From contig NZ_VFES01000014.1 in NCBI RefSeq assembly GCF_007858185.1, positions 62,001 to 126,000 of the forward strand: a stretch of 64,000 nucleotides of DNA, read 5' to 3'. Every line of letters begins with the position of its first letter. Position 1 is the first letter of the stretch. The notes under the pieces were generated by a model. The model searched no databases, was not told the DNA's origin, and saw only the letters and a list, made by a program, of their open reading frames with translations. This DNA is from Pseudomonas grimontii. GTDB lineage: Bacteria; Pseudomonadota; Gammaproteobacteria; Pseudomonadales; Pseudomonadaceae. The position numbers were made by a program, and so were the translations under genes. Shown piece after piece: positions 17,415-26,085 of the stretch.

Positions 17415-17433
17415 AATGCAAATCTTTCGCATT
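17415..17433. promoter_or_regulatory. Possible Fur box upstream of icmP
   Basis: AATGCAAATCTTTCGCATT is a 19-bp imperfect dyad; 14 of 19 positions agree with the AATGATAATCATTATCATT form of the Fur consensus. It lies 59 bp upstream of the imelysin start. Imelysins are often iron-regulated, which makes the match plausible but unproven. Confidence 0.4.
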
Positions 17434-17491
17434 ATGTCGCAGTTTTGCGCGACCCCGCGCGCCCATCAACAACCGAAGCAGGATGTTCGCC

Positions 17492-18838
17492 ATGATTCGT
17501 ATGCCCCTGGCCACCGCCAGTCTGCTGGCCATTGCCATTTCTCTCGCCGGTTGCGGCGAAGGTAAAGACAAGGCCGCAGCAAACCAGGCGCCGACCCCGG
17601 CTGCCAGCACCACCGCTCCAGCGGCTGCCGCTACCCCCGCCGGCCAGGTCGACGAAGCGGCCGCCAAGGCCGTGGTCGCGCATTACGCCGACATGGTCTT
17701 CGCGGTGTACAGCGATGCCGAATCCACCGCAAAAACCCTGCAAACCGCAATCGACGCCTTCCTCGCCAAGCCGAACGACGAAACCCTGAAAGCCGCCCGC
17801 GCCGCCTGGGTTGCCGCTCGCGTTCCGTACCTGCAGAGCGAAGTGTTCCGCTTCGGCAACACCATCATCGATGACTGGGAAGGTCAGGTTAACGCCTGGC
17901 CGCTGGACGAAGGCCTGATCGACTACGTCGACAAATCCTACGAGCACGCCCTGGGTAACCCAGGCGCTAACGCCAACATCATCGCCAACACCGAAGTTCA
18001 GGTCGGCGAAGACAAGGTCGACGTGAAGGACATCACCCCGGAAAAACTCGCCAGCCTCAATGAGCTGGGCGGTTCCGAGGCCAACGTCGCCACCGGCTAC
18101 CACGCTATCGAGTTCCTGCTCTGGGGCCAGGACCTGAACGGCACCGGCCCTGGCGCCGGCAACCGCCCTGCGTCGGACTACCTGACCGGCGACGGCGCAA
18201 CCGGCGGCCACAACGAGCGCCGCCGCGCCTACCTGACGGCCGTGACCCAACTGCTGGTCAGCGACCTGCAGGAAATGGTCGGCAACTGGAAACCCAACGT
18301 CGAAGACAACTACCGCGCCACCCTCGAGGCAGAACCTGCCACCGACGGCCTGCGCAAAATGCTGTTCGGCATGGGCAGCCTGTCCTTGGGCGAGCTGGCC
18401 GGTGAGCGCATGAAGGTTTCCCTGGAAGCCAACTCGCCGGAAGACGAACAGGACTGCTTCAGCGACAACACCCACTACTCGCACTTCTACGACGCCAAGG
18501 GCATCCGTAACGTCTACCTGGGCGAGTACACCCGCGTCGACGGCACCAAAATGACCGGCGCCAGCCTGTCGTCCCTGGTGGCCAAGGCCGACCCGGCTGC
18601 CGATACCGCGCTGAAAGCGGACCTGGCGGCGACCGAAGCGAAGATCCAGGTCATGGTTGATCACGCCAACAAGGGTGAGCACTACGACCAGCTGATCGCG
18701 GCCGGTAACGACGCGGGCAACCAGATCGTGCGCGACGCCATTGCTTCGCTGGTCAAGCAGACCGGTTCGATCGAAGCCGCGGCAGGCAAGCTGGGCATCA
18801 GCGACCTGAACCCGGATAACGCTGATCACGAGTTCTGA
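17492..18838 (+). CDS. icmP: Imelysin-family lipoprotein (insulin-cleaving metalloproteinase homologue)
   Basis: A 448-residue M75/imelysin-family protein. The lipoprotein signal ends with LAGCGE (lipidated Cys near residue 20), followed by an Ala/Pro/Thr-rich linker. The family motif GYHAIEFLLWGQD (GxHxxE) lies near residue 205; the mature part is otherwise helical. The P. aeruginosa homologue is an outer-membrane insulin-cleaving metalloproteinase, but imelysins are more generally linked to iron uptake and may not be proteases. The ATG at 17492 fits the AGGA spacing better than the one at 17483. A possible Fur box lies upstream and a terminator follows. Confidence 0.88.
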   Translation: MIRMPLATASLLAIAISLAGCGEGKDKAAANQAPTPAASTTAPAAAATPAGQVDEAAAKAVVAHYADMVFAVYSDAESTAKTLQTAIDAFLAKPNDETLKAARAAWVAARVPYLQSEVFRFGNTIIDDWEGQVNAWPLDEGLIDYVDKSYEHALGNPGANANIIANTEVQVGEDKVDVKDITPEKLASLNELGGSEANVATGYHAIEFLLWGQDLNGTGPGAGNRPASDYLTGDGATGGHNERRRAYLTAVTQLLVSDLQEMVGNWKPNVEDNYRATLEAEPATDGLRKMLFGMGSLSLGELAGERMKVSLEANSPEDEQDCFSDNTHYSHFYDAKGIRNVYLGEYTRVDGTKMTGASLSSLVAKADPAADTALKADLAATEAKIQVMVDHANKGEHYDQLIAAGNDAGNQIVRDAIASLVKQTGSIEAAAGKLGISDLNPDNADHEF

Positions 18839-18857
18839 TCAGTGCCGAGTTGAATGA

Positions 18858-18883
18858 GGCGACCTTCGGGTCGCCTTTTTTTT
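18858..18883 (+). terminator. Rho-independent terminator of icmP
   Basis: Perfect stem GGCGACC/GGTCGCC with a TTCG tetraloop-type core followed by eight T residues, 19 bp after the stop. Confidence 0.95.
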
Positions 18884-18898
18884 ACCCCCCGGAACCCA

Positions 18899-18988
18899 TG
18901 TGAGAGGGGGCTTGCTCCCGATGGCGGTCTATCAGTGAAGAAAGTATCTGCTGACCCACCGCCATCGGGAGCAAGCCCCCTCCCACAT
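18899..18988. repeat. REPIN (GTGGGAGGGGGCTTG type)
   Basis: Inverted pair ATGTGAGAGGGGGCTTGCTC and AGCAAGCCCCCTCCCACAT separated by a spacer with GATGGCGG/CCGCCATC. It is a typical two-REP unit between icmP and trkH. Confidence 0.9.
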
Positions 18989-19072
18989 TTGATTTGCGTC
19001 GCTTTCAAAGCCCGGTTTACATACCCTGCACCCCAGGTAGAATGGCGCCTCTGCCCATTTCGAGCTCACTTC

Positions 19073-20527
19073 ATGGCGTTGCCGACCCTACGCATCATCG
19101 GTTTCATCATCGGCATCTTCCTGATCACACTCGCGATCGCCATGGTCGTGCCCATGGCCACCCTGGTGATTTTCGAACGCACCAGCGACCTGCCGTCGTT
19201 CCTCTGGGCCAGCCTGATCACCTTTGTCGCCGGGCTCGCCCTGGTGATTCCCGGCCGCCCCGAACACGTGCACCTGCGTCCGCGAGACATGTACCTGCTC
19301 ACGGTCAGCAGTTGGGTGGTGGTGTGCGTGTTCGCCGCGCTGCCGTTCCTGCTGACCCAGCACATCAGCTACACCGACTCGTTTTTCGAAAGCATGTCCG
19401 GCATCACCGCGACCGGTTCCACGGTGCTGAGCGGCCTGGACACCCTGTCACCCGGCATTTTGATGTGGCGCTCGCTGCTGCACTGGCTCGGTGGCATCGG
19501 CTTTATCGGCATGGCAGTGGCGATCCTGCCGCTGCTGCGCATCGGTGGCATGCGCCTGTTCCAGACCGAATCCTCGGACCGCTCGGAAAAAGTCATGCCC
19601 CGCTCGCACATGGTGGCGCGGCTGATCGTGGCGGCCTACGTCGGCATCACCATCCTCGGCAGCCTGGCATTCTGGTGGGCCGGCATGGGCCTGTTCGATG
19701 CGATCAACCACGCAATGTCGGCGATTTCCACCGGAGGGTTCTCCACCTCCGACGAATCCCTGGCGCACTGGAAACAACCGACGGTGCACTGGGTGGCGGT
19801 GGTGGTGATGATCCTCGGCAGCCTGCCGTTCACCCTGTACGTCGCCACCTTGCGCGGCAATCGCAAGGCATTGATCAAGGATCAGCAAGTACAGGGCTTA
19901 CTCGGTTTGTTGCTGGTGACCTGGCTGGTGCTCGGCACCTGGTACTGGTGGACCACCAACCTGCATTGGCTGGATGCCCTGCGCCACGTAGCGTTGAACG
20001 TCACATCAGTAGTAACCACCACCGGTTTTGCACTGGGGGACTACAGCCTGTGGGGCAATTTCTCACTGATGCTGTTCTTCTACCTGGGCTTCATCGGTGG
20101 CTGTTCGGGCTCCACGGCGGGCGGGATCAAGATCTTCCGTTTCCAGGTCGCCTATATCCTGCTCAAGGCCAACTTGAACCAGCTGATTCACCCGCGCGCG
20201 GTGATCAAGCAGAAGTACAACGGCCATCGCCTCGACGAAGAAATCGTGCGTTCGATCCTGACCTTTTCGTTTTTCTTCGCCATTACCATCTGCGCCATCG
20301 CCCTGGCCTTGTCGCTGCTGGGCCTGGACTGGATGACCGCACTTACCGGCGCCGCCAGCACCGTGTCCGGCGTCGGCCCGGGCCTGGGGGAAACCATTGG
20401 CCCGGCCGGCAACTTCGCCAGCCTGCCGGATGCGGCCAAGTGGATCCTGTCGCTGGGCATGCTGTTGGGCCGACTGGAAATCATCACAGTCTTTGTTCTG
20501 TGCATTCCTGCGTTCTGGCGTCACTGA
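19073..20527 (+). CDS. trkH: Trk-type potassium uptake protein TrkH
   Basis: A 484-residue inner-membrane K+ channel subunit of the Trk system, gated by cytosolic TrkA. Four pore-loop motifs are visible in order: SGITATGSTVL (about residue 107), AISTGGFSTS (about 222), VTTTGFALGD (about 315) and STVSGVGPGLG (about 430). Each loop carries the filter glycine. The ATG at 19073 starts MALPTLRIIGFIIGIF, the first helix; longer upstream extensions run back through the REPIN and are rejected. The 3' end overlaps the convergent AraC-type gene by 44 bp. Confidence 0.92.
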   Translation: MALPTLRIIGFIIGIFLITLAIAMVVPMATLVIFERTSDLPSFLWASLITFVAGLALVIPGRPEHVHLRPRDMYLLTVSSWVVVCVFAALPFLLTQHISYTDSFFESMSGITATGSTVLSGLDTLSPGILMWRSLLHWLGGIGFIGMAVAILPLLRIGGMRLFQTESSDRSEKVMPRSHMVARLIVAAYVGITILGSLAFWWAGMGLFDAINHAMSAISTGGFSTSDESLAHWKQPTVHWVAVVVMILGSLPFTLYVATLRGNRKALIKDQQVQGLLGLLLVTWLVLGTWYWWTTNLHWLDALRHVALNVTSVVTTTGFALGDYSLWGNFSLMLFFYLGFIGGCSGSTAGGIKIFRFQVAYILLKANLNQLIHPRAVIKQKYNGHRLDEEIVRSILTFSFFFAITICAIALALSLLGLDWMTALTGAASTVSGVGPGLGETIGPAGNFASLPDAAKWILSLGMLLGRLEIITVFVLCIPAFWRH

Positions 20528-21542
20528 CCGTCGACGCATCCTGCAACCGCGCCCGGTATTCGCCGGGCGTGGCATCGAACCAGCGGCGAAACGCGCGAAA
20601 GAAGTTGCTCGGGTCGGCAAAGCCCAACAGGTAGGCAATCTCCAACAGGGTCATGCTCGGCTGCGCCAGGTATTGCTCGGCCAGTTCACGGCGGGTGTCG
20701 TCGAGCAGGGTCTGGAAACTGGTGCCTTCTTCCTGCAAACGCCGCTGCAAGGTGCGCTGGGACAGGTGCAGGGTCTGGGCCACCACTTCGCGCTTGGGTT
20801 CGCCCTGGGGCAGCAGTCGGCACAGCACCTGCCGCGCCTTGTGGGTCACACGGCTTTCGGAGAACCGCGCCAGGTACTCACCGGCAAATCGATCGTGCAA
20901 CAACGCCATGGCCTCGTTGGCCGTGGGCAACGGCGCGTCCATGTCGGCGCGCTCGAAGATCAGTGCGTCATACGGCGCATTGAACTCCAGCGGGGCATGG
21001 AACGCGTGTTTATAAGGGGCCTGATCTTCCGGCTGATCGCCCTGCAACAGCACCTTGCGTGGTTGCAGGGTACGGCCGGTGAGCCAGCCGCACAGCGCCA
21101 ATGCACAGGCCAGGGAAGCTTCGGCGCTTTGTCGGGTCGGCGGAAGATGATCGCCATGCACCGTCAGAATCAGCGCATAGCCTTCAGGTAATAGTCGGAA
21201 GCTCAAGTCGGCGCTTTCGGCGATGATCCGTTGGTAACGCACCAGGCGCATAAAGCCTTCGGCCAGGGTATTGCTGGACATCAAGGCGTAACCGGCCACA
21301 TGAAACGACGCCGGGCGCACCACTTTGCCCATGTTCAGGCCAATCGCCGGGTTGCCCGACAACTCGACCGCGCGCTGCCACAGACGGGTCATGGAGTCTT
21401 GCGGGAACCGCGCATCGGGGTCACTTAGAGCTGCATAGTCCAGGCCCAGCTGCTTGAACAAGGCGCGGCAATCCAGACCGTCCATTTCCAGTGCCTTGAC
21501 TATCCCCATGGCCCAGCTTGCAGAAGTTGTTCGTTCGCTCAT
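20484..21542 (-). CDS. AraC-family transcriptional regulator
   Basis: 352 residues: an N-terminal arabinose-binding-like (Arabinose_bd) domain (about 15-210) and a C-terminal AraC HTH pair with VAQTLHLSQRTLQRRLQEEG and MTLLEIAYLLGFADPSNFFR, then FRRWFDATPGEYR. This architecture is that of the OruR/ArgR/CdhR-like regulators of Pseudomonas; the inducer cannot be deduced. The gene stands alone, convergent with trkH (44-bp overlap) and divergent from an Mpo1-like gene, which is a possible target. Confidence 0.87.
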   Translation of the reverse strand: MSERTTSASWAMGIVKALEMDGLDCRALFKQLGLDYAALSDPDARFPQDSMTRLWQRAVELSGNPAIGLNMGKVVRPASFHVAGYALMSSNTLAEGFMRLVRYQRIIAESADLSFRLLPEGYALILTVHGDHLPPTRQSAEASLACALALCGWLTGRTLQPRKVLLQGDQPEDQAPYKHAFHAPLEFNAPYDALIFERADMDAPLPTANEAMALLHDRFAGEYLARFSESRVTHKARQVLCRLLPQGEPKREVVAQTLHLSQRTLQRRLQEEGTSFQTLLDDTRRELAEQYLAQPSMTLLEIAYLLGFADPSNFFRAFRRWFDATPGEYRARLQDASTVSDARTQECTEQRL

Positions 21543-21704
21543 GGCGTCTTCTTAATAAAGCAGGCTCAAAACGGCAGCCAGGAAAGCCAAGGATACTAAA
21601 GTGGCATCTATTGTCACTGGCTGTTACCACTGATCACTCTAGACTCAAATAAGCTCCCCGCCGAACATCTGTTGGGCGGCACAACAATCAAAGGGCCGGC
21701 CGCA

Positions 21705-22016
21705 GTGGAAAACCTCAAGCGATTCAACAGCTTTGCTGAGTTTTACCCTTATTACCTGACCGAGCACGGCAACAGCACCTGCCGGCGCCTGCACTTTATC
21801 GGCACCACCCTGGTGATCGGCATCCTGGCCTATGCCATCGGCAGAGGTTCGCTGGGCCTGTTGTTGGCCGTGCCGATTGCCGGTTACAGCTTTGCCTGGA
21901 TCGGGCACTTCTTCTTCGAAAAGAACCGCCCGGCGACCTTCCAGCACCCGTTCTACAGCCTGCTGGGGGATTTTGTGATGTACCGCGACATGATCCTGGG
22001 CAAGGTTCCGTTCTGA
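21705..22016 (+). CDS. Mpo1-like (DUF962) membrane protein
   Basis: A 103-residue protein with the family words YLTEHGNSTCRRLHFIGT and FAWIGHFFFEKNRPATFQHP, separated by two short hydrophobic helices (about 28-65). Yeast Mpo1 is an Fe(II)-dependent dioxygenase of 2-hydroxy fatty acid alpha-oxidation; the conserved histidines are present (HG, LHFIG, GHFFFE, QHP). A bacterial role in fatty-acid metabolism is inferred only. The GTG at 21705, with AAAGGG upstream, gives the usual family length of about 100 residues. Confidence 0.82.
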   Translation: MENLKRFNSFAEFYPYYLTEHGNSTCRRLHFIGTTLVIGILAYAIGRGSLGLLLAVPIAGYSFAWIGHFFFEKNRPATFQHPFYSLLGDFVMYRDMILGKVPF

Positions 22017-22178
22017 ACGGTGTGACCTCTTGTCACTTGCGTGAAAATGATAAAAGGTTCGTACACCCGGCGATATAAAAGTCTTTTTGTCATTTACAGT
22101 GCTGTATCCTGCCAAGGCTTTTTGAGAGCGCGGAATCACCTGCGATTGAAAAAACAGACTTTGCGAGGAGCGACGACG

Positions 22179-22307
22179 ATGCACGAGATACCTAATCTCC
22201 CCTTCCCAAGCCTGCACCCTACAGAGCAGCCAACACCGCAGCAGGCCCGCGATAAGCAGCCTGAGGCCAAACAAGCAAAACCAGTCGACAGCAAACGCCA
22301 GGACTGA
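22179..22307 (+). CDS. 42-residue Pro/Gln/Lys-rich micro-protein
   Basis: Starts MHEIPNLPFPSLHPTEQPTP and ends with a charged QARDK...KRQD tail; no hydrophobic segment, so cytosolic and probably disordered. The RBS GAGGAG lies 7 bases before the ATG. A candidate promoter is TTGTCA near 22097 with a TATCCT-like word further down. A perfect 12-bp hairpin follows. Similar micro-ORFs are, to my recollection, conserved in Pseudomonas but have no known function. Confidence 0.6.
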   Translation: MHEIPNLPFPSLHPTEQPTPQQARDKQPEAKQAKPVDSKRQD

Positions 22308-22321
22308 CGCCGTACCAGACC

Positions 22322-22355
22322 GTGTGGAAAGCGTACCTTTGAACGCTTTCCACAC
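22322..22355. terminator. Perfect 12-bp inverted repeat between two micro-genes
   Basis: GTGTGGAAAGCG and CGCTTTCCACAC with a 10-base loop. No T run follows, so it may be a stabilising or attenuating hairpin rather than a full terminator. Confidence 0.6.
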
Positions 22356-22381
22356 TGCCTGAATCACCCGAGGTACCCGCC

Positions 22382-22555
22382 ATGACAGACACCCTCCCGG
22401 ACACCGCCGTACTCGACACCGCCCTGCAGATGGTCGAAGTGTGGAACCGCCTCAGCGCGGATAAACAAGCCCTGTTGCTCAAGCGCTTCGGCACCCAGGA
22501 AAACGCCTTGGCCGCCCTGGTCACCACCCAGTTACTCGCCCCCACTCAAGCCTGA
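22382..22555 (+). CDS. 57-residue hypothetical micro-protein
   Basis: Reads MTDTLPDTAVLDTALQMVEV then a helical WNRLSADKQALLLKRFGTQE region, ending in LLAPTQA. It is mostly amphipathic helix with no signal peptide. The RBS is GAGG within CGAGGTACCCGCC, 8 bases from the ATG. It follows the 42-aa gene by 74 bp with a strong hairpin between, so the two may share a transcript. Not recognised functionally. Confidence 0.6.
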   Translation: MTDTLPDTAVLDTALQMVEVWNRLSADKQALLLKRFGTQENALAALVTTQLLAPTQA

Positions 22556-22658
22556 CGTCTTTGATCTGACGTTTTTGCGTTTTACCGCCCTGCGCAGGCT
22601 CAAGCCCCGGTATCATTAGCAGCCTATCTTTACCTGCTGCGACAGTGGACCCTTCCCC

Positions 22659-23855
22659 ATGCCAGATACCCAGCGCCCCATGGCGGTCACGCTGCAAGTT
22701 GTTTCCATCGTGTTGTTCACTTTTATCGGCTACCTGAATATCGGCATTCCCCTGGCCGTATTGCCAGGCTATGTCCACAGCGAACTGGGCTATGGCGCGG
22801 TGATCGCCGGGCTGGTGATCAGCGTGCAATACCTGGCCACGCTGTTGAGCCGTCCGTATGCAGGCAAAATCATCGATAACCTGGGCAGCAAGCGCGCGGT
22901 GCTGATCGGCCTGGCGGGCTGCGGCTTGAGTGGCGTGTTCATGTTGCTTGCGGCGTGGCTTTCAAGCGTGCCGGCCGTCAGCCTGGCCAGCCTGCTCATC
23001 GGCCGATTGGTGCTGGGCAGCGCGGAAAGCCTGGTGGGTTCAGGCGCCATCGGCTGGGGCATCGGCCGGGTGGGCGCGGCCAATACCGCCAAGGTCATCT
23101 CGTGGAACGGCATTGCCAGTTACGGCGCACTGGCCGTCGGCGCGCCATTGGGCGTGCTGCTGGTGAGGCATTTCGGACTGTGGAGCATGGGCGTCAGCAT
23201 TATCCTGCTGGCGGTAGTCGGTGTGTTGCTGGCCTGGAACAAAGTGGCCGCCCCCATCGTAGCCGGCGTGCGCCTGCCCTTCATGAATGTACTGGGCCGG
23301 GTCCTGCCCCACGGCTGCGCGCTGGCCCTGGGTTCCATCGGCTTTGGCACCATCGCCACCTTTATCACCCTGTATTACACCACCCAGCACTGGGATAACG
23401 CGGTATGGGCATTGAGCCTGTTCGGCGCCAGCTTTATCGGTGCGCGCCTGTTGTTCGGCAATTTGATCAACCGCATCGGCGGCTTTCGCGTGGCAATCGC
23501 CTGCCTGTCGGTGGAGATCCTCGGCCTGCTGCTGTTGTGGTTGGCACCGGATGCCAACCTGGCCCTGGCCGGCGCGGCGTTGAGCGGTTTCGGCTTTTCC
23601 CTGGTATTTCCGGCGCTGGGGGTGGAGGCGGTCAACCTGGTGCCCGCCTCCAGTCGTGGTTCGGCGGTGGGGGCTTACTCGCTGTTTATCGACCTGTCGC
23701 TGGGGATTACCGGGCCGTTGGCCGGGGCAGTCGCGGCCGGTTTCGGCTTTGCGTCAATCTTCCTGTTTGCCGCCCTCGCCGCCCTCGGTGGTTTGCTGCT
23801 GAGTGTCTACCTGTACCGGCAAGCGCCCAAGGCCCGCGAAGCGCGCGACGCTTAG
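22659..23855 (+). CDS. MFS transporter (YhhS/YfcJ-like)
   Basis: A 398-residue 12-helix major facilitator. The TM1 region is VVSIVLFTFIGYLNIGIPLA. The loop 2-3 word RPYAGKIIDNLGSKRAVLIG (the MFS A-motif, GxLaDrxGrrrv-like) lies near residue 66, and SAESLVGSGAIGWGIGRVG in TM5. The second half repeats the pattern (NLINRIGGFRVAI). The closest recognisable class is the YhhS/YfcJ drug/sugar efflux group; the substrate is unknown. The stop overlaps that of convergent arfB by 4 bp. Confidence 0.85.
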   Translation: MPDTQRPMAVTLQVVSIVLFTFIGYLNIGIPLAVLPGYVHSELGYGAVIAGLVISVQYLATLLSRPYAGKIIDNLGSKRAVLIGLAGCGLSGVFMLLAAWLSSVPAVSLASLLIGRLVLGSAESLVGSGAIGWGIGRVGAANTAKVISWNGIASYGALAVGAPLGVLLVRHFGLWSMGVSIILLAVVGVLLAWNKVAAPIVAGVRLPFMNVLGRVLPHGCALALGSIGFGTIATFITLYYTTQHWDNAVWALSLFGASFIGARLLFGNLINRIGGFRVAIACLSVEILGLLLLWLAPDANLALAGAALSGFGFSLVFPALGVEAVNLVPASSRGSAVGAYSLFIDLSLGITGPLAGAVAAGFGFASIFLFAALAALGGLLLSVYLYRQAPKAREARDA

Positions 23856-24265
23856 AAGTCGACCTTGCCGCGCCCTGCCTTGATGCTGCCACGCTTGGTC
23901 TTGGATTCCAGGCGGCGCTTTTTCGAGCCCAGGGTCGGCTTGGTCGGGCGGCGCTTCTTCTCGACCTTGGTGGCGCTGAGGATCAGCTCCACCAGACGTT
24001 CCAGCGCATCCGCGCGGTTCTGTTCCTGGGTCCGGTACTGCTGGGCCTTGAGCACCAGCACGCCTTCGCTGGTGATACGACTGTCACGCAGCGCCAGCAG
24101 TCGCTCCTTGTAGAACGCCGGCAGCGACGACGCCGGAATATCAAACCGCAGGTGCACCGCACTCGACACCTTGTTGACGTTCTGCCCACCGGCGCCCTGG
24201 GCGCGGATGGCGGTCAGCTCGATTTCGGCGTCGGGCAGGTGCACGTTGTTGGAAATTACCAGCAT
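23852..24265 (-). CDS. arfB: Peptidyl-tRNA hydrolase ArfB (YaeJ), ribosome rescue
   Basis: A 137-residue release-factor-like hydrolase that frees peptides from ribosomes stalled at mRNA ends. The catalytic GGQ sits in RAQGAGGQNVNKV (about residue 26), and a basic C-terminal tail (KKRRPTKPTLGSKKRRLESK onward) inserts into the empty mRNA channel; both are diagnostic of ArfB rather than full-length release factors. The ATG at 24265 gives the standard length and start (MLVISNNVHLPDAEIELTAI). Confidence 0.93.
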   Translation of the reverse strand: MLVISNNVHLPDAEIELTAIRAQGAGGQNVNKVSSAVHLRFDIPASSLPAFYKERLLALRDSRITSEGVLVLKAQQYRTQEQNRADALERLVELILSATKVEKKRRPTKPTLGSKKRRLESKTKRGSIKAGRGKVDF

Positions 24266-24358
24266 TGGGACAGGTCCGTTGTTCAGAGCGGTCAGCATAC
24301 TCGAACAAAACAAGGCCCTCGCCGTAAACCGGAATCTACGCTGAGCACATTCAGCAAA

Positions 24359-25801
24359 CTACGGCGCCCATAGCGCCTGATATCCAATGATCCGCCCGTC
24401 CGGCATGACCTTGGCTCGACCGCCACCCTGCAAGTCATGGCGGAATTTTTCATAATGAGTGCTCACTGACGGCTGCTTGTTCAGAGCATTCATAACCTCT
24501 GAATTGGAAATCGTGAAATCGTGGGCTGCGATCGGGGCGAAGAACAGCTCTCGATAGAGCGAATCCCCCCACTGTGCAGGGAGGCCGTGGTTAGCGGCCC
24601 CCAGGTTGACCTCAACCATGGAGTGATGATTGTCATCCACCAGGTAACCAGTGGCCATCCAACGTACCAACTCTTTCATTTCCCGCTGGGCCCTCACATC
24701 GGCCTGCTCACTCGACTCGCCAGCCTTTGGCTGGTTAAGCCCCAACGTATTGACTAGCCCAATGCCCAACAACCGGGCAGCCGTCATAAAGCGGTCGGTG
24801 GTTCCTGACGGGCCCGCTACGACAGGTTTTTGCTGCACCGCCGCGTCCTTGGCAAAGCCAGTGCCTTGCTTGACTCGCCAGACGGCGAAGCCGTTACCCC
24901 GGGGGATTACGGTATGCTCCAACGGCAGGGACGCCTGGCTTTTGATCGGTCCTTGGTCGCCAAATTGTCCGTCATCTCGATCCACACGGTTGCGTGGGTT
25001 AAGGCGCGCAAAATCAAGTTCCCGTGAACTCAACCGGTTGTCGGCTTTCAGGTCGGCGGCCGACACCCAGACGTTGCTGCCCTGCGGAGCAGCTTCACGG
25101 AAGTCGTTCTGTACTCTGGTCAGACTGGCGCCGGCCTTTGCTGGATTGCTCAGCACTGCCCGCCCGTTTACATCCTTGGTGGATTCATAAAGATGCGGAT
25201 TCTGCGAGGCATCCTGAGTATTTTCATTATTGAACGTATAAAGCGCCAGTTGCTCCGGCAATTGACGCTCTTTAGTACTGCCGCGGGCAGGTCCGAATTG
25301 CTTGGATTCCAAATAAGGCACATCAACAATCTCCGCGACACGCTTTTTCAGTTCACTTGAGCCGTGAACGCGCTCCAGGGTTTCTCGAAAGTAAGCCGAG
25401 TTGCTTAGGTTGAAAAAAGCAGTGGCCTTTTCTCGCAATGTCAGCGGTTCCTCACCCGAGCGGTGAGCACGTGAGCCTCCCTGCCGCGCTTCATCAAGGA
25501 TACGGTTGAAACCGCCGGAGCCCAACTGACCGATCACGCCAAAGCGGGGCTGATCCGAAGAGTAACTGCTCAACAAGTTGACCGTGGCCCTGAGCTCATT
25601 ACCCTCGACCAACGCAGACAGTTTGATCAAGCTGGCAAGCAAACCATCAATTGTTTTATGGGCTGCTGGGCTTTCACTGGCGAACCGTCCCACGTTGGCC
25701 TCTATCTGCCTGTTTTCGGCGACTTTATTGCGCTGAAGGACGCTTGAGGGAAACATCGGCATATTCAAAGTCTGTTGCGCTGGGCGTGGCACTCCGATCA
25801 T
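24359..25801 (-). CDS. Unrecognised 480-residue accessory protein (effector-like composition)
   Basis: No family recognised. The start ATG at 25801 has a strong GAGGAG six bases upstream; a longer reading through 25903 lacks this. The N-terminus (MIGVPRPAQQTLNMPMFPSS) is Pro/Gln/Ser-rich and short of acidic residues, as in many type III-secreted proteins. No signal peptide, no clear membrane helix, and not one cysteine. Notable words are RFGVIGQLGSGGFNRILDEA, ATAFFNLSNSAYF and, near the C-terminus, GYLVDDNHHSMVEVNLGA with clustered Asp/His that could be catalytic. Its upstream region is A/T-rich and it sits beside a gene remnant, suggesting acquisition. An effector or toxin role is inference. 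Confidence 0.6.
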   Translation of the reverse strand: MIGVPRPAQQTLNMPMFPSSVLQRNKVAENRQIEANVGRFASESPAAHKTIDGLLASLIKLSALVEGNELRATVNLLSSYSSDQPRFGVIGQLGSGGFNRILDEARQGGSRAHRSGEEPLTLREKATAFFNLSNSAYFRETLERVHGSSELKKRVAEIVDVPYLESKQFGPARGSTKERQLPEQLALYTFNNENTQDASQNPHLYESTKDVNGRAVLSNPAKAGASLTRVQNDFREAAPQGSNVWVSAADLKADNRLSSRELDFARLNPRNRVDRDDGQFGDQGPIKSQASLPLEHTVIPRGNGFAVWRVKQGTGFAKDAAVQQKPVVAGPSGTTDRFMTAARLLGIGLVNTLGLNQPKAGESSEQADVRAQREMKELVRWMATGYLVDDNHHSMVEVNLGAANHGLPAQWGDSLYRELFFAPIAAHDFTISNSEVMNALNKQPSVSTHYEKFRHDLQGGGRAKVMPDGRIIGYQALWAP

Positions 25802-25947
25802 GACGAACTCCTCATTAAGAACAGATGAAATCTCAATGTTGAGTGAATGCAGGTAAAGTATTTTTTTCTGTAGTCGTTTTCTGAATTGCGGTGATAAATG
25901 CAAAGCAGTGATAAGCGGGCACGCTGCCCTAAGAACATCATAAAACC

Positions 25948-26085
25948 TTAGGCAACAGACAAGCCCAGCTCAGACAACAACACCAACGCCAGGGCTTTGG
26001 AAATCACCGCGCCTTTGAACAATTTGGCATCATTGAGGCGCAACCCGCACCCCGACAAGTCAGCCCCGCTCAAGTCGATGCGGCA
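25948..26085 (-). pseudogene. 3' remnant of a pentapeptide-repeat protein gene
   Basis: Translating the minus strand gives CRIDLSGADLSGCGLRLNDA followed by KLFKGAVISKALALVLLSEL and a stop at 25948-25950. The A(D/N)LSG-type pentapeptide spacing is clear. Upstream in the same frame a TGA occurs almost at once (about 26092), and no start codon with an RBS exists. This is therefore only the last 45 or so codons of a lost gene, cut off at the border of the cytochrome c segment. Confidence 0.7.

Noticed and set aside
17432..18829. 465-codon open frame antisense to icmP
   Set aside because: Covers the whole imelysin gene in antisense with V/G/Q-rich composition and no motif.
18854..19072. 73-residue N-terminal extension of TrkH
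   Set aside because: It runs through a terminator and a REPIN; the family start is at the ATG at 19073.
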